A stretch of DNA of 64,000 bases, from positions 50,616-114,615 of the forward strand of contig UQZU01000002.1 in the NCBI GenBank assembly GCA_900545665.1, written 5' to 3'. Made by a program: the position numbers and the translations under genes. This document shows, piece after piece, positions 34,246-44,500 of this stretch. Source of the stretch: an uncultured Collinsella sp. GTDB taxonomy: Bacteria; Actinomycetota; Coriobacteriia; Coriobacteriales; Coriobacteriaceae. The notes under the pieces are model-generated. The model had not been told where the DNA came from. It made no database searches and saw nothing but the letters and a program-made list of their open reading frames with translations. The first letter of the stretch is position 1. Every line of letters starts with the position of its first letter.

Positions 34246-37200
34246 ATGAGCAAACTCGTCGAGGGCATTAAAGACCGCGTGGTCGCTGCTGCACGCGAGG
34301 CCGCGCCCGCCGTGGTGGACGCCGCGCAGAAGGCCGCGACCGCGGCTGCCGAGAAAGTTGCCGAGGCAGTTGCCGATGCCAAGAACGCGGCAGGGGAGAC
34401 GTCCGTCGCTAGCGAGCCCGCCACCGACGCTGAGCCCCTAGTCGCCACCGCCGCCCAGGCCCCCGAAGGCGCGATCTTCAACCCCGAGGCCGCCCGCGGC
34501 AACCTGCACCTGGGCATCGACGTGGGCTCCACCACCGTTAAGCTCGCTGTGCTCAACGACGACAACCAGATTGTCTACGCCAAGTACCAGCGTCACCACA
34601 CCGACGTCCGCGCTTGCGCCCGCGACTTGTTCGAGGGTGCCGCGACCGTGCTGCCGACGGCCCAAATGACCTGCGCCATTACCGGTTCGGGCGGCCTGCT
34701 GCTGTCCCAGTGGCTCGACCTGGAGTTTGTCCAGGAGGTCATCGCCAGCAAGCGCGCTGTCGAGACCCTCATCCCGGCCACCGACGTCGCCATCGAGCTG
34801 GGCGGCGAGGACGCCAAGATCATCTACTTTGACAACGGCATCGAGCAGCGCATGAACGGCACCTGCGCCGGCGGTACGGGCGCGTTCATCGACCAGATGG
34901 CAACCCTGCTGCACACCGATGCCAGCGGCCTTAACGAACTCGCGGCCAACGCCACCACCATCTATCCCATCGCCAGCCGCTGCGGCGTCTTTGCCAAGAC
35001 CGACGTCCAACCGCTGCTCAACGAGGGCGCCCGCCCCGAGGACGTGGCCGCCTCCATCTTCCAGGCTGTCGTGACCCAGACCATTTCGGGCCTGGCGTGT
35101 GGCCGTCCCATCCGCGGCAACGTTGCCTTCCTGGGCGGCCCGCTGCAGTACCTCTCCGAGCTGCGCCACCGCTTCTACCTCACGCTCAACCTGGACGAGG
35201 AGCACCGCATTGTGCCCCAAAACGCCCACCTGTTTGTGGCGAGCGGCGCCGCCATGGCGCACGAGTCCAACAAGCTCAGCACGTTCCCGCAGCTCATCGA
35301 GGCCATCGATGCCCTGGGTGACACACAGGGTGCCGAGGTCGAGCGTCTGGATCCGCTCTTTGCCACCGACGAGGACTTTGCCGAGTTCAAGACCCGCCAC
35401 GACACCGAGGTCGTCCCCAAGGGCAAGCTCGAAGGCTACACCGGACGCGTGTTCATCGGCATCGACGCCGGCTCCACCACCATGAAGGCCGCGCTCGTGG
35501 GCGAGGACGGTCAGCTGCTGCACACCTGGTACGGCAACAACAACGGCGACATTCTAGGCACGGCCAAGGTCATCATGGCCGATTTCTACAACCACATCCC
35601 CGCCGGTTGCACCATCGGCCACGTGACCACTACGGGCTACGGCGAGGCGCTGCTCATCGAGGCCCTTAAGGCCGACTCCGGCGAGATCGAGACCGTCGCG
35701 CACCTGCGCGGCGCCAAGGCGTTCCTGCCCGGCGTCGAGTTCATTCTGGACATCGGCGGCCAGGACATGAAGTGCCTGCGCGTCAAGGACGGCGTTATCG
35801 AGCACATCATGCTCAACGAGGCCTGCTCGTCGGGTTGCGGTAGCTTTATCGAGAGCTTCGCCGTCTCTATGAACATGGACGTGCGCGCGTTCGCCGACGC
35901 CGCTATCCATGCCAAGGCCCCGGTCGACCTGGGCAGCCGCTGCACGGTCTTTATGAACTCGCGCGTTAAGCAGGCGCAAAAGGAAGGCGCCACGGTGGGC
36001 GACATCGCCGCCGGCCTGTCCTATTCCGTCATCAAGAATGCCCTGTTCAAGGTCATTAAGCTGCGCGACCCCAAGGAGATCGGCAGCCAGGTGATCGTCC
36101 AGGGCGGCACCTTTATGTCCGATGCTACGCTGCGTGCGTTCGAGCAGCTTACCGGCGTTCACGCCGTGCGTCCCGACATCGCCGGCTGCATGGGCGCCTA
36201 CGGTGCGGCCCTGCTCGCCCGCGATCGCGCCGGCGCCGACGGCACCTCGACCATCCTTTCTGCCGAGGACATCGCGCACCTCACCGTGACGCAAAAGCAT
36301 GTCCGCTGCGGCCGTTGCTCCAACAACTGCCAGCTCACCGTCAACGATTTTGGCGGCGGCAGGCGCTTCATTACCGGTAACCGCTGCGAGAAGGGTGCTG
36401 GCCACAAAAAGCAGAAAACCGAGGCCCCCAACCTCTTCAAAAAGAAAAACGAGCTGCTCTTTAACCGCGAGGTGCTGAGCCCCGACGAGGCCCCGCGTGG
36501 TACCGTGGGTATCCCGCGCGCGCTCAACATGTACGAGAACTACCCCTTCTGGCACGCGTTCTTTACGCGTTTGGGCTTTAGCGTGCAGCTGTCCGACCAG
36601 TCGAGCAAGAAGACCTATCAGGCGGGCATCGAGTCCATGCCGTCCGAGAGCGTGTGCTACCCGGCCAAGATGAGCCACGGCCATGTGATGAACCTCATCG
36701 ACCGCGATGTCGACTTTATCTGGATGCCGTGCGTGCGCTGGGAGCGCAAGGAGGATCCGACGGCTGGCAACTGCTATAACTGCCCCATCGTCATGAGCTA
36801 CCCCACGGCGCTGGCGCTCAATATCGACGAGATTCGCGAGCAGAACATCGAGTTCCTGTATCCGTTTGTGCCCTATCACGACAAGACCGAGCTCAAGCGC
36901 CGTCTGTACCAGGTGCTCGCCGTCGACCGTGTGGCCGATGCGCAAGCCGGTCGCGGTCGCGTGCGTGGACCCAAGATCACGCGCTCCGAGGTCGATGCCG
37001 CCGTCAACGCTGCCTTTGAGGCCGATGCGCGCTTCCACGAGGACATCCAGACCATGGGCGAGGAGGCTCTTAAGTGGGTCGAGGACCACGGCGGCCACGG
37101 CATTGTGCTCGCCGGCCGTCCTTACCACAATGACCCCGAGATCAACCACGCCCTGCCTGAGCTTATCTCGAGCTTTGGCTTTGCGGTCTTTACCGAGGAC

Positions 37201-39033
37201 TCGCTTGCGCATCTGGTGAAGCCCGAGCGCCCCATCCGCGTCGTCGACCAGTGGATGTACCACAGCCGCCTGTACGCCGTCGCCCGCTTTGTGACGATGC
37301 GCAACGACCTGGACCTGATCCAGCTCAACTCTTTCGGCTGCGGCCTGGACGCTCTGACCACCGACCAGGTGCAGGAGATTCTGGAGGCCAGCGGCAAGAT
37401 CTACACCGTGCTCAAGATCGACGAGGTGTCCAACCTGGGCGCCGCGCGCATCCGCATCCGCTCGCTCATGGCAGCGCTTAAGGACCAGGAGGCCGAGCGC
37501 CTGGCCGAGGCCACGGCCGCGGGCGAGGCCTACGAGCAGGGCGATGCCGCGCCGGTGACACCCTCCACGGATGCCCCCGCGTTCGCGAGCCGCAAGTACA
37601 CGTTTGAGGCTCAGCGCGAGAGTGCTTCGACCGCGTGGCCCAAGGTGCCCTTTACCGAGCAGATGCGCGAGGAGGGCTACACCATCCTGTGCCCGCAGAT
37701 GGCGCCGATCCACTTTGACCTGGTCAAAGAGGTGTTCCGTGGTGCCGGCTACAACTTGGAGCTGCTGCCCTCGACCGATCACGACGCCGTCGAAGCTGGC
37801 CTGCGCTATGTGAACAATGACATTTGCTATCCGTCAATCCTGGTGACCGGCCAGATTATGGAGGCCATCGAGAGCGGTCGGTACGACCTGTCCAAGACCG
37901 CCGTGGTTATCAGCCAGACCGGCGGTGGCTGCCGTGCCACCAACTACATCGCACTCATCCGCAAGGCCCTGCGCGAGAGCGGTCACCCCGAGATCCCGGT
38001 GATCTCGCTTTCGGCCGTGGCGCTCGGCGAGGACAACCCCGGCTTTAAGATTACGCCGGCGCTGCTCAAGCAAGCAGTCTACGCGGTGCTCTTTGGCGAC
38101 GTGATGATGCAGATGCTCTATCGTTGCCGTCCGTACGAGGCTACGCCCGGTGCCGCCAATGCGCTCTACGAGGAGTACATGGCGCGCGCCCGCAAGCTGG
38201 CGCCCAAGTTCAACAGGCATAACTACACCAAGCTGTGCCGCGAAGCCATCCGCGCGTTCGACACCATGCCGCTCGTGGGCGAGGGCACCAAGCCGCGCGT
38301 GGGTGTGGTCGGCGAGATCCTGGTCAAGTTCCACCCTACGGCCAACAACCATGTGGTCGACGTGATCGAGCGCGAGGGCTGCGAGGCCGTGGTGCCGGGT
38401 CTGCTCGACTTCTTCCTGTACTCCATGAGCAACGCCGAGCTGCAGAAGGACGAGCTGGGAAGCTCTGCCACTACGCGCGCGGGCATGCAAGCGCTTATTA
38501 AGCTCGTGGACTGGATGCGCACGCCGGTGGAGGAGATGCTCGAAAAGTCCCGCCGCTTTGAGGCTCCCGAGCGCATCGGCACCATGGCCGACAAGGCCCG
38601 CACGGTGCTTTCGGTGTGCAACAACATGGGCGAAGGCTGGCTGCTCACGGCCGAGATGCTCGACCTGATCGACCATGGCGCACCCAACATCATCTGCACG
38701 CAGCCCTTCGCGTGCCTGCCCAACCACGTGGTGGGCAAGGCCGTGATCAAGGAGCTGCGCCGCCAACATCCCGAGAGCAACATCGTCGCGGTGGACTACG
38801 ACCCCGGTGCATCCGAGGTCAACCAGCTCAACCGTATTAAGCTCATGATCAGCGTGGCAAAGGAGAACATGCGCGCTGGCAAGGGCTTTAAGCTCGAGAA
38901 GGTGGCGCCGCTCGCGATGGACGAGGTCACCGGCCAGATGCGTGCCCATGATGGCTGCGTGAGCTGTGGACCGGCCAGTGAGGAGGCCGTTGCATCGGTC
39001 GCCAAGCGTCTGGGACGCGGTATTAAGAAGTAG
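34246..39033 (+). CDS. Acyl-CoA dehydratase activase-related giant protein (BadF/BcrA ATPase twin)
   Basis: A 1595-residue cytosolic protein. Residues 1-85 are Ala/Lys/Glu-rich helix, unlike the family. Two ASKHA ATPase domains follow, starting LGIDVGSTTVKLAVL (about 89) and GIDAGSTTMKAALVG (about 405). Each has its two cysteines for a dimer-bridging 4Fe-4S cluster (GTCAGGTGAF, IASRCGVF; ACSSGCGSF, DLGSRCTVF). A Cys knot CGRCSNNC lies near 688. Next come a DUF2229 domain (TVGIPRALNMYENYPFWHAF) and a C-terminal HgdD-like part with GPASEEAV. Such proteins power radical 2-hydroxyacyl-CoA dehydratases by ATP-driven electron transfer; the true target of this long form is unknown. Confidence 0.88.
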   Translation: MSKLVEGIKDRVVAAAREAAPAVVDAAQKAATAAAEKVAEAVADAKNAAGETSVASEPATDAEPLVATAAQAPEGAIFNPEAARGNLHLGIDVGSTTVKLAVLNDDNQIVYAKYQRHHTDVRACARDLFEGAATVLPTAQMTCAITGSGGLLLSQWLDLEFVQEVIASKRAVETLIPATDVAIELGGEDAKIIYFDNGIEQRMNGTCAGGTGAFIDQMATLLHTDASGLNELAANATTIYPIASRCGVFAKTDVQPLLNEGARPEDVAASIFQAVVTQTISGLACGRPIRGNVAFLGGPLQYLSELRHRFYLTLNLDEEHRIVPQNAHLFVASGAAMAHESNKLSTFPQLIEAIDALGDTQGAEVERLDPLFATDEDFAEFKTRHDTEVVPKGKLEGYTGRVFIGIDAGSTTMKAALVGEDGQLLHTWYGNNNGDILGTAKVIMADFYNHIPAGCTIGHVTTTGYGEALLIEALKADSGEIETVAHLRGAKAFLPGVEFILDIGGQDMKCLRVKDGVIEHIMLNEACSSGCGSFIESFAVSMNMDVRAFADAAIHAKAPVDLGSRCTVFMNSRVKQAQKEGATVGDIAAGLSYSVIKNALFKVIKLRDPKEIGSQVIVQGGTFMSDATLRAFEQLTGVHAVRPDIAGCMGAYGAALLARDRAGADGTSTILSAEDIAHLTVTQKHVRCGRCSNNCQLTVNDFGGGRRFITGNRCEKGAGHKKQKTEAPNLFKKKNELLFNREVLSPDEAPRGTVGIPRALNMYENYPFWHAFFTRLGFSVQLSDQSSKKTYQAGIESMPSESVCYPAKMSHGHVMNLIDRDVDFIWMPCVRWERKEDPTAGNCYNCPIVMSYPTALALNIDEIREQNIEFLYPFVPYHDKTELKRRLYQVLAVDRVADAQAGRGRVRGPKITRSEVDAAVNAAFEADARFHEDIQTMGEEALKWVEDHGGHGIVLAGRPYHNDPEINHALPELISSFGFAVFTEDSLAHLVKPERPIRVVDQWMYHSRLYAVARFVTMRNDLDLIQLNSFGCGLDALTTDQVQEILEASGKIYTVLKIDEVSNLGAARIRIRSLMAALKDQEAERLAEATAAGEAYEQGDAAPVTPSTDAPAFASRKYTFEAQRESASTAWPKVPFTEQMREEGYTILCPQMAPIHFDLVKEVFRGAGYNLELLPSTDHDAVEAGLRYVNNDICYPSILVTGQIMEAIESGRYDLSKTAVVISQTGGGCRATNYIALIRKALRESGHPEIPVISLSAVALGEDNPGFKITPALLKQAVYAVLFGDVMMQMLYRCRPYEATPGAANALYEEYMARARKLAPKFNRHNYTKLCREAIRAFDTMPLVGEGTKPRVGVVGEILVKFHPTANNHVVDVIEREGCEAVVPGLLDFFLYSMSNAELQKDELGSSATTRAGMQALIKLVDWMRTPVEEMLEKSRRFEAPERIGTMADKARTVLSVCNNMGEGWLLTAEMLDLIDHGAPNIICTQPFACLPNHVVGKAVIKELRRQHPESNIVAVDYDPGASEVNQLNRIKLMISVAKENMRAGKGFKLEKVAPLAMDEVTGQMRAHDGCVSCGPASEEAVASVAKRLGRGIKK

Positions 39034-39061
39034 TTGGCCTACTTCGAGCCGGATATAAGAC

Positions 39062-39098
39062 AAACGGGTGGTAGTCGTACCGGCTACTACCCGTTTTT
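39062..39098 (+). terminator. Terminator of the activase operon
   Basis: AACGGGTGGTAG pairs with CTACTACCCGTT (one G-U) around 9 bases, followed by a five-T run. Confidence 0.85.
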
Positions 39099-39118
39099 GC
39101 TGGACATATGTTGCGCAA

Positions 39119-39339
39119 ATGACCTTGCTACAGCCTTCCGTGGGCTTGCCCGATTTTTGGGCTGGCTCGGGCTTTGAAGACAAGTTATTGCAGGCCCAGG
39201 GCGATTTCTCGCTCAATGCGGGCCAGCACACTGTGACCTATTTGCCAAACGACGAGACGACCGCTACGGTCTACCCATCGCCGCCTACGAAATGGAAGCC
39301 GAAAAGTACATCTACCGCGTGTACAAGTACGAGCTGTAG
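39119..39339 (+). pseudogene. Frameshifted gene remnant
   Basis: One frame reads protein-like text, GSGFEDKLLQAQGDFSLNAG and HTVTYLPNDE, then loses sense. About there a second frame takes over with RYGLPIAAYEMEAEKYIYRV and ends YKYEL and TAG at 39337. Joined, the two look like the C-terminal part of one protein with a one-step frame slip. There is no start or ribosome site. Its origin is not recognised. The rest of the 496-base gap to 39529 holds only a short GTCGCCA/TGGCGAC hairpin near 39442-39461. Confidence 0.4.
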
Positions 39340-39529
39340 CGCTGCGCTTAGGTTTGACCAATGGGGTATGAAAACACGCCGTTCGCCGATGCCCCCTCCG
39401 CGAGTGGCAGCCATATGGTTTGATGTCAGAAACATATAGTTGTCGCCAGCCTGCTGGCGACGTTCCCCCTGATATCGGAGGTTCCAGGTATGTTTCACGC
39501 TCCGTTAAACAACTATCGGTTGGGCTAAC

Positions 39530-39979
39530 ATGGGTCGCCGTGCTATTTCGATAACCCTTGCAGTGGTCTGTCTAGCTGTGCTCCTAGGCGCTACAGGGCT
39601 GTTTGCTATAAGCCGAGAAACGTCCTATATGCAGGAATGCGCTTCCGAAGGGTTTGCCATTGACGGTTACTATCGGGACGACAAGACGAGTCTGGAAACC
39701 CTGGCCTTTCTTGAAGAGGATAACCATCGGTGGCAACTGGTCGACAAAGACGGCAGCTGCGTTGACGGGCAGTTTAAGCGTACGGACGATCCCAATATCC
39801 TGGTATTAAAGAAGGAAAACGGCGAAGAATTCGGCACGGTTCACGTTGCATATATATCGCGCCGACGCAATCAAGGGCAGATTTACCTAATTAGAAATAC
39901 TAAGGTGACCCGATTTTATCTTGTGAGCACCGATCCGGCGTTTACGGTGGAGTCTGGCGAGGTCGATTCGGACAGTTGA
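39530..39979 (+). CDS. Small membrane-anchored hypothetical protein
   Basis: The 149-residue protein begins with a clear hydrophobic segment (about 5-27, ISITLAVVCLAVLLGATGLF) that would act as uncleaved signal anchor. The outer part, with TSLETLAFLEEDNHRWQLVD and LVLKKENGEEFGTVHVAYIS, looks like a small beta-rich domain, similar in plan to lipocalin-like or DUF4767-type extracellular proteins, but I do not recognise a family. The start has a weak ribosome site. No partner is evident. Confidence 0.65.
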   Translation: MGRRAISITLAVVCLAVLLGATGLFAISRETSYMQECASEGFAIDGYYRDDKTSLETLAFLEEDNHRWQLVDKDGSCVDGQFKRTDDPNILVLKKENGEEFGTVHVAYISRRRNQGQIYLIRNTKVTRFYLVSTDPAFTVESGEVDSDS

Positions 39980-40105
39980 TTCACGGCAATAAAAAAGCGA
40001 GCGGGGCGCGGGTGTGAACTGCACCCCGCTATTTGCTCGTGTCCGTATCGCACCTGCGCCTCGTCGTAACTTGCGTCCGTGCGAGCATTCATCCCGCGCT
40101 CTGCA

Positions 40106-41245
40106 TCACTTCACATCGAACTCCACGCGATCGAGTTCGGGTACGTTGAGGTCTATGAGCTTGCGGGCGACGTGGCGGTCGTGTGCCCCAAGCGCCTCGC
40201 CTGTCGTCACATGGGCGACAATCTCACGCTCGACGACGCCCTCCTCCTCGCCTTCGGTAGCCGAGGTCTCGACGGCGACGGTGTAATCCTTAAAGCCCGG
40301 CAGCACCGCGGCAAGTTCGCGCGTAGTTTCGGTGACACCGTAGCCGTCCTGCACGCCGGTCTGCGCCGAGCCAATAGACCCCGCCGTCATAACGATGCAG
40401 GGGATGGCAAAGACTACCGTACCCACAATGATGCGGCGGCGCACCTTGCGCGATAGCTCGTCGACCTCGGCATCTTCTTCGGCGGTTACAATGCCGTCGC
40501 CGTTGAGGTCGCGCTTGAGCGGCACGCGCAAGATAAGTAATACGGCTTCGGCCGCGAGTGCGATAAAGACCACGTTGATGCCAAACTCGTAAAGCGCCGA
40601 GAGAAACAGCGACCCGCTTGCGATGGCGATGCCATAGCCCGCCGCGCACAGAGGCGGCATGAGCGCGGTCGCCACGGCCACGCCGGCGATGAGCGTGGCG
40701 GGTTCCTGGTCGCGCGAGTTGCCCAGCCCGCCTGCAAAGCCGCCTGCGAGTGCGACGGTAAGGTCCCAGACGGTGGGTGTCGAGTTGTCGATGATGGCGG
40801 CCGTGGTGGTGCCAAGGGGCGAGAGCTTAAAGTACAGCGTGGACGTGACCAGGCAAAAGGCCATCTGCAGCGCAAGGCTGGCGACGGCTTCGACGGTAAT
40901 CTCGCGGTCGAGCGTGGCAATACCGTATGCCATGGCAAGGACCGAGCCCATGAGCGGGCAGATGAGCATGGCGCCCACGATGGCAATGTCCGAGTCGATA
41001 TCGAGGCCGATGCTCGCGATAAGCATGGCAATAATCAGGATGCATAGGTGGGAGCCAGTCAGACGCGCCCCGTTTACAAAACGCTTGCGAATTATGTGGT
41101 AGGGCGCGCGACCCTCGCGAATGTTGAATGCGCGCTTGAGGAAGCGGGCGATGTTTTCCATGGCTTCGCTATGAGCGGGGCGGATGCCGTGACGCCGATG
41201 ATGACGCTCGCGCAGTCGCTTGATCTGTTGTTTGTCGAGTTCCAT
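40106..41245 (-). CDS. DUF389 membrane protein with an EF-hand-like loop
   Basis: A 379-residue polytopic protein. After a basic N terminus, six or more helices carry the DUF389 hallmarks ILIIAMLIASIGLDIDSD, GAMLICPLMGSVLAMAYGIA and VAVATALMPPLCAAGYGIA. Between the last helices RDLNGDGIVTAEEDAE forms a canonical 12-residue EF-hand loop (encoded at 40475-40510), then one more helix and a soluble tail. GAGGTGG precedes the ATG at 41245; the reading from 41392 lacks support. DUF389 function is unknown; calcium sensing here is inference. Confidence 0.85.
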   Translation of the reverse strand: MELDKQQIKRLRERHHRRHGIRPAHSEAMENIARFLKRAFNIREGRAPYHIIRKRFVNGARLTGSHLCILIIAMLIASIGLDIDSDIAIVGAMLICPLMGSVLAMAYGIATLDREITVEAVASLALQMAFCLVTSTLYFKLSPLGTTTAAIIDNSTPTVWDLTVALAGGFAGGLGNSRDQEPATLIAGVAVATALMPPLCAAGYGIAIASGSLFLSALYEFGINVVFIALAAEAVLLILRVPLKRDLNGDGIVTAEEDAEVDELSRKVRRRIIVGTVVFAIPCIVMTAGSIGSAQTGVQDGYGVTETTRELAAVLPGFKDYTVAVETSATEGEEEGVVEREIVAHVTTGEALGAHDRHVARKLIDLNVPELDRVEFDVK

Positions 41246-41551
41246 GTCCACCTCGTTCCAGCGCGGTCCGCGCAACGCGCCCGTTGTCTTAACTCTACAC
41301 CGTGGCGGGCGGGGTGTCTGTTGGATGCGGAATCCGATAGGGCGGATGACGCGGGAGCAAATGCAAATCACAGGCTCAATTCGATCCCGCAAGAATATGA
41401 TGCACCAGCTCCTACATATGTGACGAAATTGTGAAGCACGAGAGCGCGAATTTCAAAAATCCGCTGGTGACCAATGTTGCGCAACAGAATTCAAAAATCA
41501 GCTCCTACATTTTGAGGCGTATGGATACATCCGTGTCAAAGGGAGAAAGCC
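41246..41551. other. 306-base intergenic region with 12-base direct repeats
   Basis: CAGCTCCTACAT occurs at 41406-41417 and 41499-41510, and the 10-base palindrome GTTGCGCAAC lies between (about 41476-41485). AAAGGGAGAAAGCC near 41540 is the ribosome site of the surface protein. No ORF is convincing. The repeats may be regulator sites. Confidence 0.4.
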
Positions 41552-44500
41552 ATGGCAAACTATATCCCACAGCACTTTGAGCCTCGGGCCAAGGCCGTCA
41601 ACGTCAAGGGCGTTGCCAACCGCGCCGTCGCAACCGTTTTGACGGCGGGCCTCATCGCTCAGCCGCTCATGTCGCCGCTGGCGGCAATCGCCGCACCGAC
41701 GGCAGATAACGGTGACGCCACGAAGGGCGACAGCGCTATCGAGAACACCGTTGCCACCGGTAACCAGGCGGTCGTAAAGACGGCTGCCCAGTTGGCCGAG
41801 GAGTCGGCAAAGCAGCTCAAGGACGCTCAGGCCGCCTACGATGCCGCCCAGAAGAAAGCCGACGCGGCGGGCCAGTCTCAAAAGCAGGCGCAGCAGCAAA
41901 AGAATCAGGCCTCGCAGGCCGTGACCGATAACGCCGCCGAGCAGAACGAGGCCGAGGCAGCCGCGCTTCAGGAGAAGATCGACGAGCTTAAGGCGGCTGT
42001 TGACAAGGCCGAGCAGCAGCAGAAGAAGCTGGGCGACCTGAACGATCAGCTCGATCAGGCCAACAAGAGTGTCGAGGATAAGACCCAGGCGCTCAAGGAC
42101 GCCAAGGCAAAGCAGGATGAGGCCAAGAAGGCCCTCGACGATGCGCAGGCCAAGCTCGAGGCCATGGGTATGGACGAGTACGAGGCCGCCAAGAAGGCCG
42201 TCGAGGACGCGCAGGCCAAGCTCAATGCGGCGAATGCCGATGTGAAGACGGCCGAGGGTGAGCTCGATGCCGCTAAGACCGCCGCCGACAATGCTGAGCA
42301 GGCAAAGAGTGATGCCGAGTTTGCTCTGACGACTGCCCGGGCCAAGAAGCAGGAGACCGCCAATGCCCTTGCCGCTGCGACCACCGCGTGCGGCAACGCC
42401 CAGGATAAGCTGAACGACGCCCAGAAAGCGCTCGATGCCGCCATCTCGGGCACGGGCATCGATCTAAAAGCGCTTGAGGCCGCCAAGAAAGCTGCTGCCG
42501 GTGAGCTCAAGGGCGCGCAGACCGAGCTTGACGCCGCGAAGGCTGCCGACGCCACCGCACAAACGAACCTCCAGGCCGCACAGACTGATACCAGCGCCGC
42601 GCAGGAAAAGGTCAACGCCGCCAACGCTGCCGTTTCGTCAGCGCAGACTGCATACGACGAAGCCAACGGCAAACTCGGTGATTTGACCAGCAAATACAAC
42701 ACCGCCAAGGCTGCTTACGAGCAAGCTCAGCAGACCGAGGCCGACAAGAAGACAGAGTACGACCGTCTGGCAGAGGTCGCAAAGCAGAAGAAAAGCGCTC
42801 TTGAGAATGCTACCAGCGACTACAACAAAGCGAATGATGAATACAACACGGCCAGCGCAAACGTCAAAGCTCTTGAGCAGCAGATTTCTGAGCTAAAAGC
42901 AAACATGACGGTGGATACGGATGCTGTCAAGGCTGGCCTGCTTGGCTTTATGAATCACATCGCAAGTAGTACGTCGTTTACTGCTGCTCAGCGTGCCAAC
43001 GCGAGCGATGCGGCGAAGTTACTTGATGGGTCTGCTAGCAAGGCGGCATGGTATGACGACTATGTCAACTTGGATGCATCTGACGCTGACAATGCTTTTT
43101 CGCTCGTGAATCTGCAGAATACCTTGACCTACATGAATGCCGTCAATGGAATTCGTCGCGCAAATGGCTTGAGTGACATGAAGGTCAGCATTGTCTCTAT
43201 GGCGCAGTCGGCGCTCGATGTTTGCTATTCGTCGAATGTTTGGGACCACGCGGGGAACAGCGGCGAGGGCTTTTATATGTCCTATAACGAAAACCTTGCC
43301 GGACGTGCTGGCGCCTACAAGGGGTCAGATAATCCTAAAGATTGGGAAATATCCTTCGATAACGGCGACAAGTACGGCGATGATTGGCCGTTTATCGGTT
43401 GGTATACTGCGGAAAAGCGCGACTATGACAGGGGTGACTATAGCAACACCGGCCACTATGAGAACTTTATTGATTCAGGTGCTAATTCCTTTGGGTTCGC
43501 CGTCGGCTACGGTAAGGATGGCAACCGCTCAACGCCCGAGGATGACGGTGCACCCAGTCCTGTTTCAATTTATCAGGGAAACTGGGCCGAAGGCGATTTT
43601 ACGGTTGACGAGTTCAAGAACCTGGTAAACACGTACGTAGACTCCGTTTATCATGCCGGTGGTACCGCCGCGCAGAAGGCGCAGCTGGCGCAGCTGCAAG
43701 ATCAACTTGCGGCAGCACGGAAGGCGCGCGATGTGAAAAACGATGCGCTTGGCTCTGCGGAGTCATCCCTCGATGCTGCCAAGAGTGCCGCGAATGAAGC
43801 GAACGGTAACGTTGCTGCTGCCAAGAGCGACTATGAAGCTGCGCAAGAGGCCACCGCTATCGCGAAGGCGGCATATGGCGCTGCCGATGTCAATTTGAAG
43901 AATGTTGACATCGAAACTCCTAGGGCAAATCTCAACGCCGCCAAGGACGAGGCGACCGTCGCGCAGGCCGCGCTTGACGACGCTAACTCCAAGCTCACCG
44001 AATGCCAGACGAACGCCTCCAAGGCTTCCGCCCGCAAGGCGAAGGCACAGGGCGATTACGATACCGCCAAGACAAAGTCCGATAAGGCCAACGAGGCGTA
44101 TGACAATGCCACGGCTTCGGTCAAGGACCTTGCCGCCAAGCGCGATGCCGCCCAGGCGGACCTCGCGAATAAGCAGGGCTCGCTTGACGATGCCAAGAAG
44201 GCCGACGACACTGCCCAGGCTGGCGTTGACAAGGCTCAGGCCGCAGATATGCACGCCGCGACCGCTCTTTCGGACGCCAAGCAGGCAGTTGCCGCCAAGA
44301 CGCAGGCTGTGTCCGATGCGCAGGCCAAGGCCAAGGCTGCTGAGGGTGAGCTGGCTACCGCGAACAAGGCCTTCGAGCGCTTTGCCGGCACCCAGAAGGC
44401 GGTCGACGACGCCAAGGCCGCCTATGACGCTGCCGTCGCCGGTGTCGCCGATGCCCAGAAGCAGCTCGAGGCCGCCAACGAAGCCGTCGTCGATGCGAAC

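Noticed and set aside
35554..37782. 742-codon frame antisense to the activase gene
   Set aside because: Shadow of a G+C-rich coding strand; the sense protein has clear domains.
39068..39439. Intact 123-codon gene after the activase
   Set aside because: The frame begins inside the terminator, and protein-like text stops midway and continues in another frame, so a remnant is more likely.
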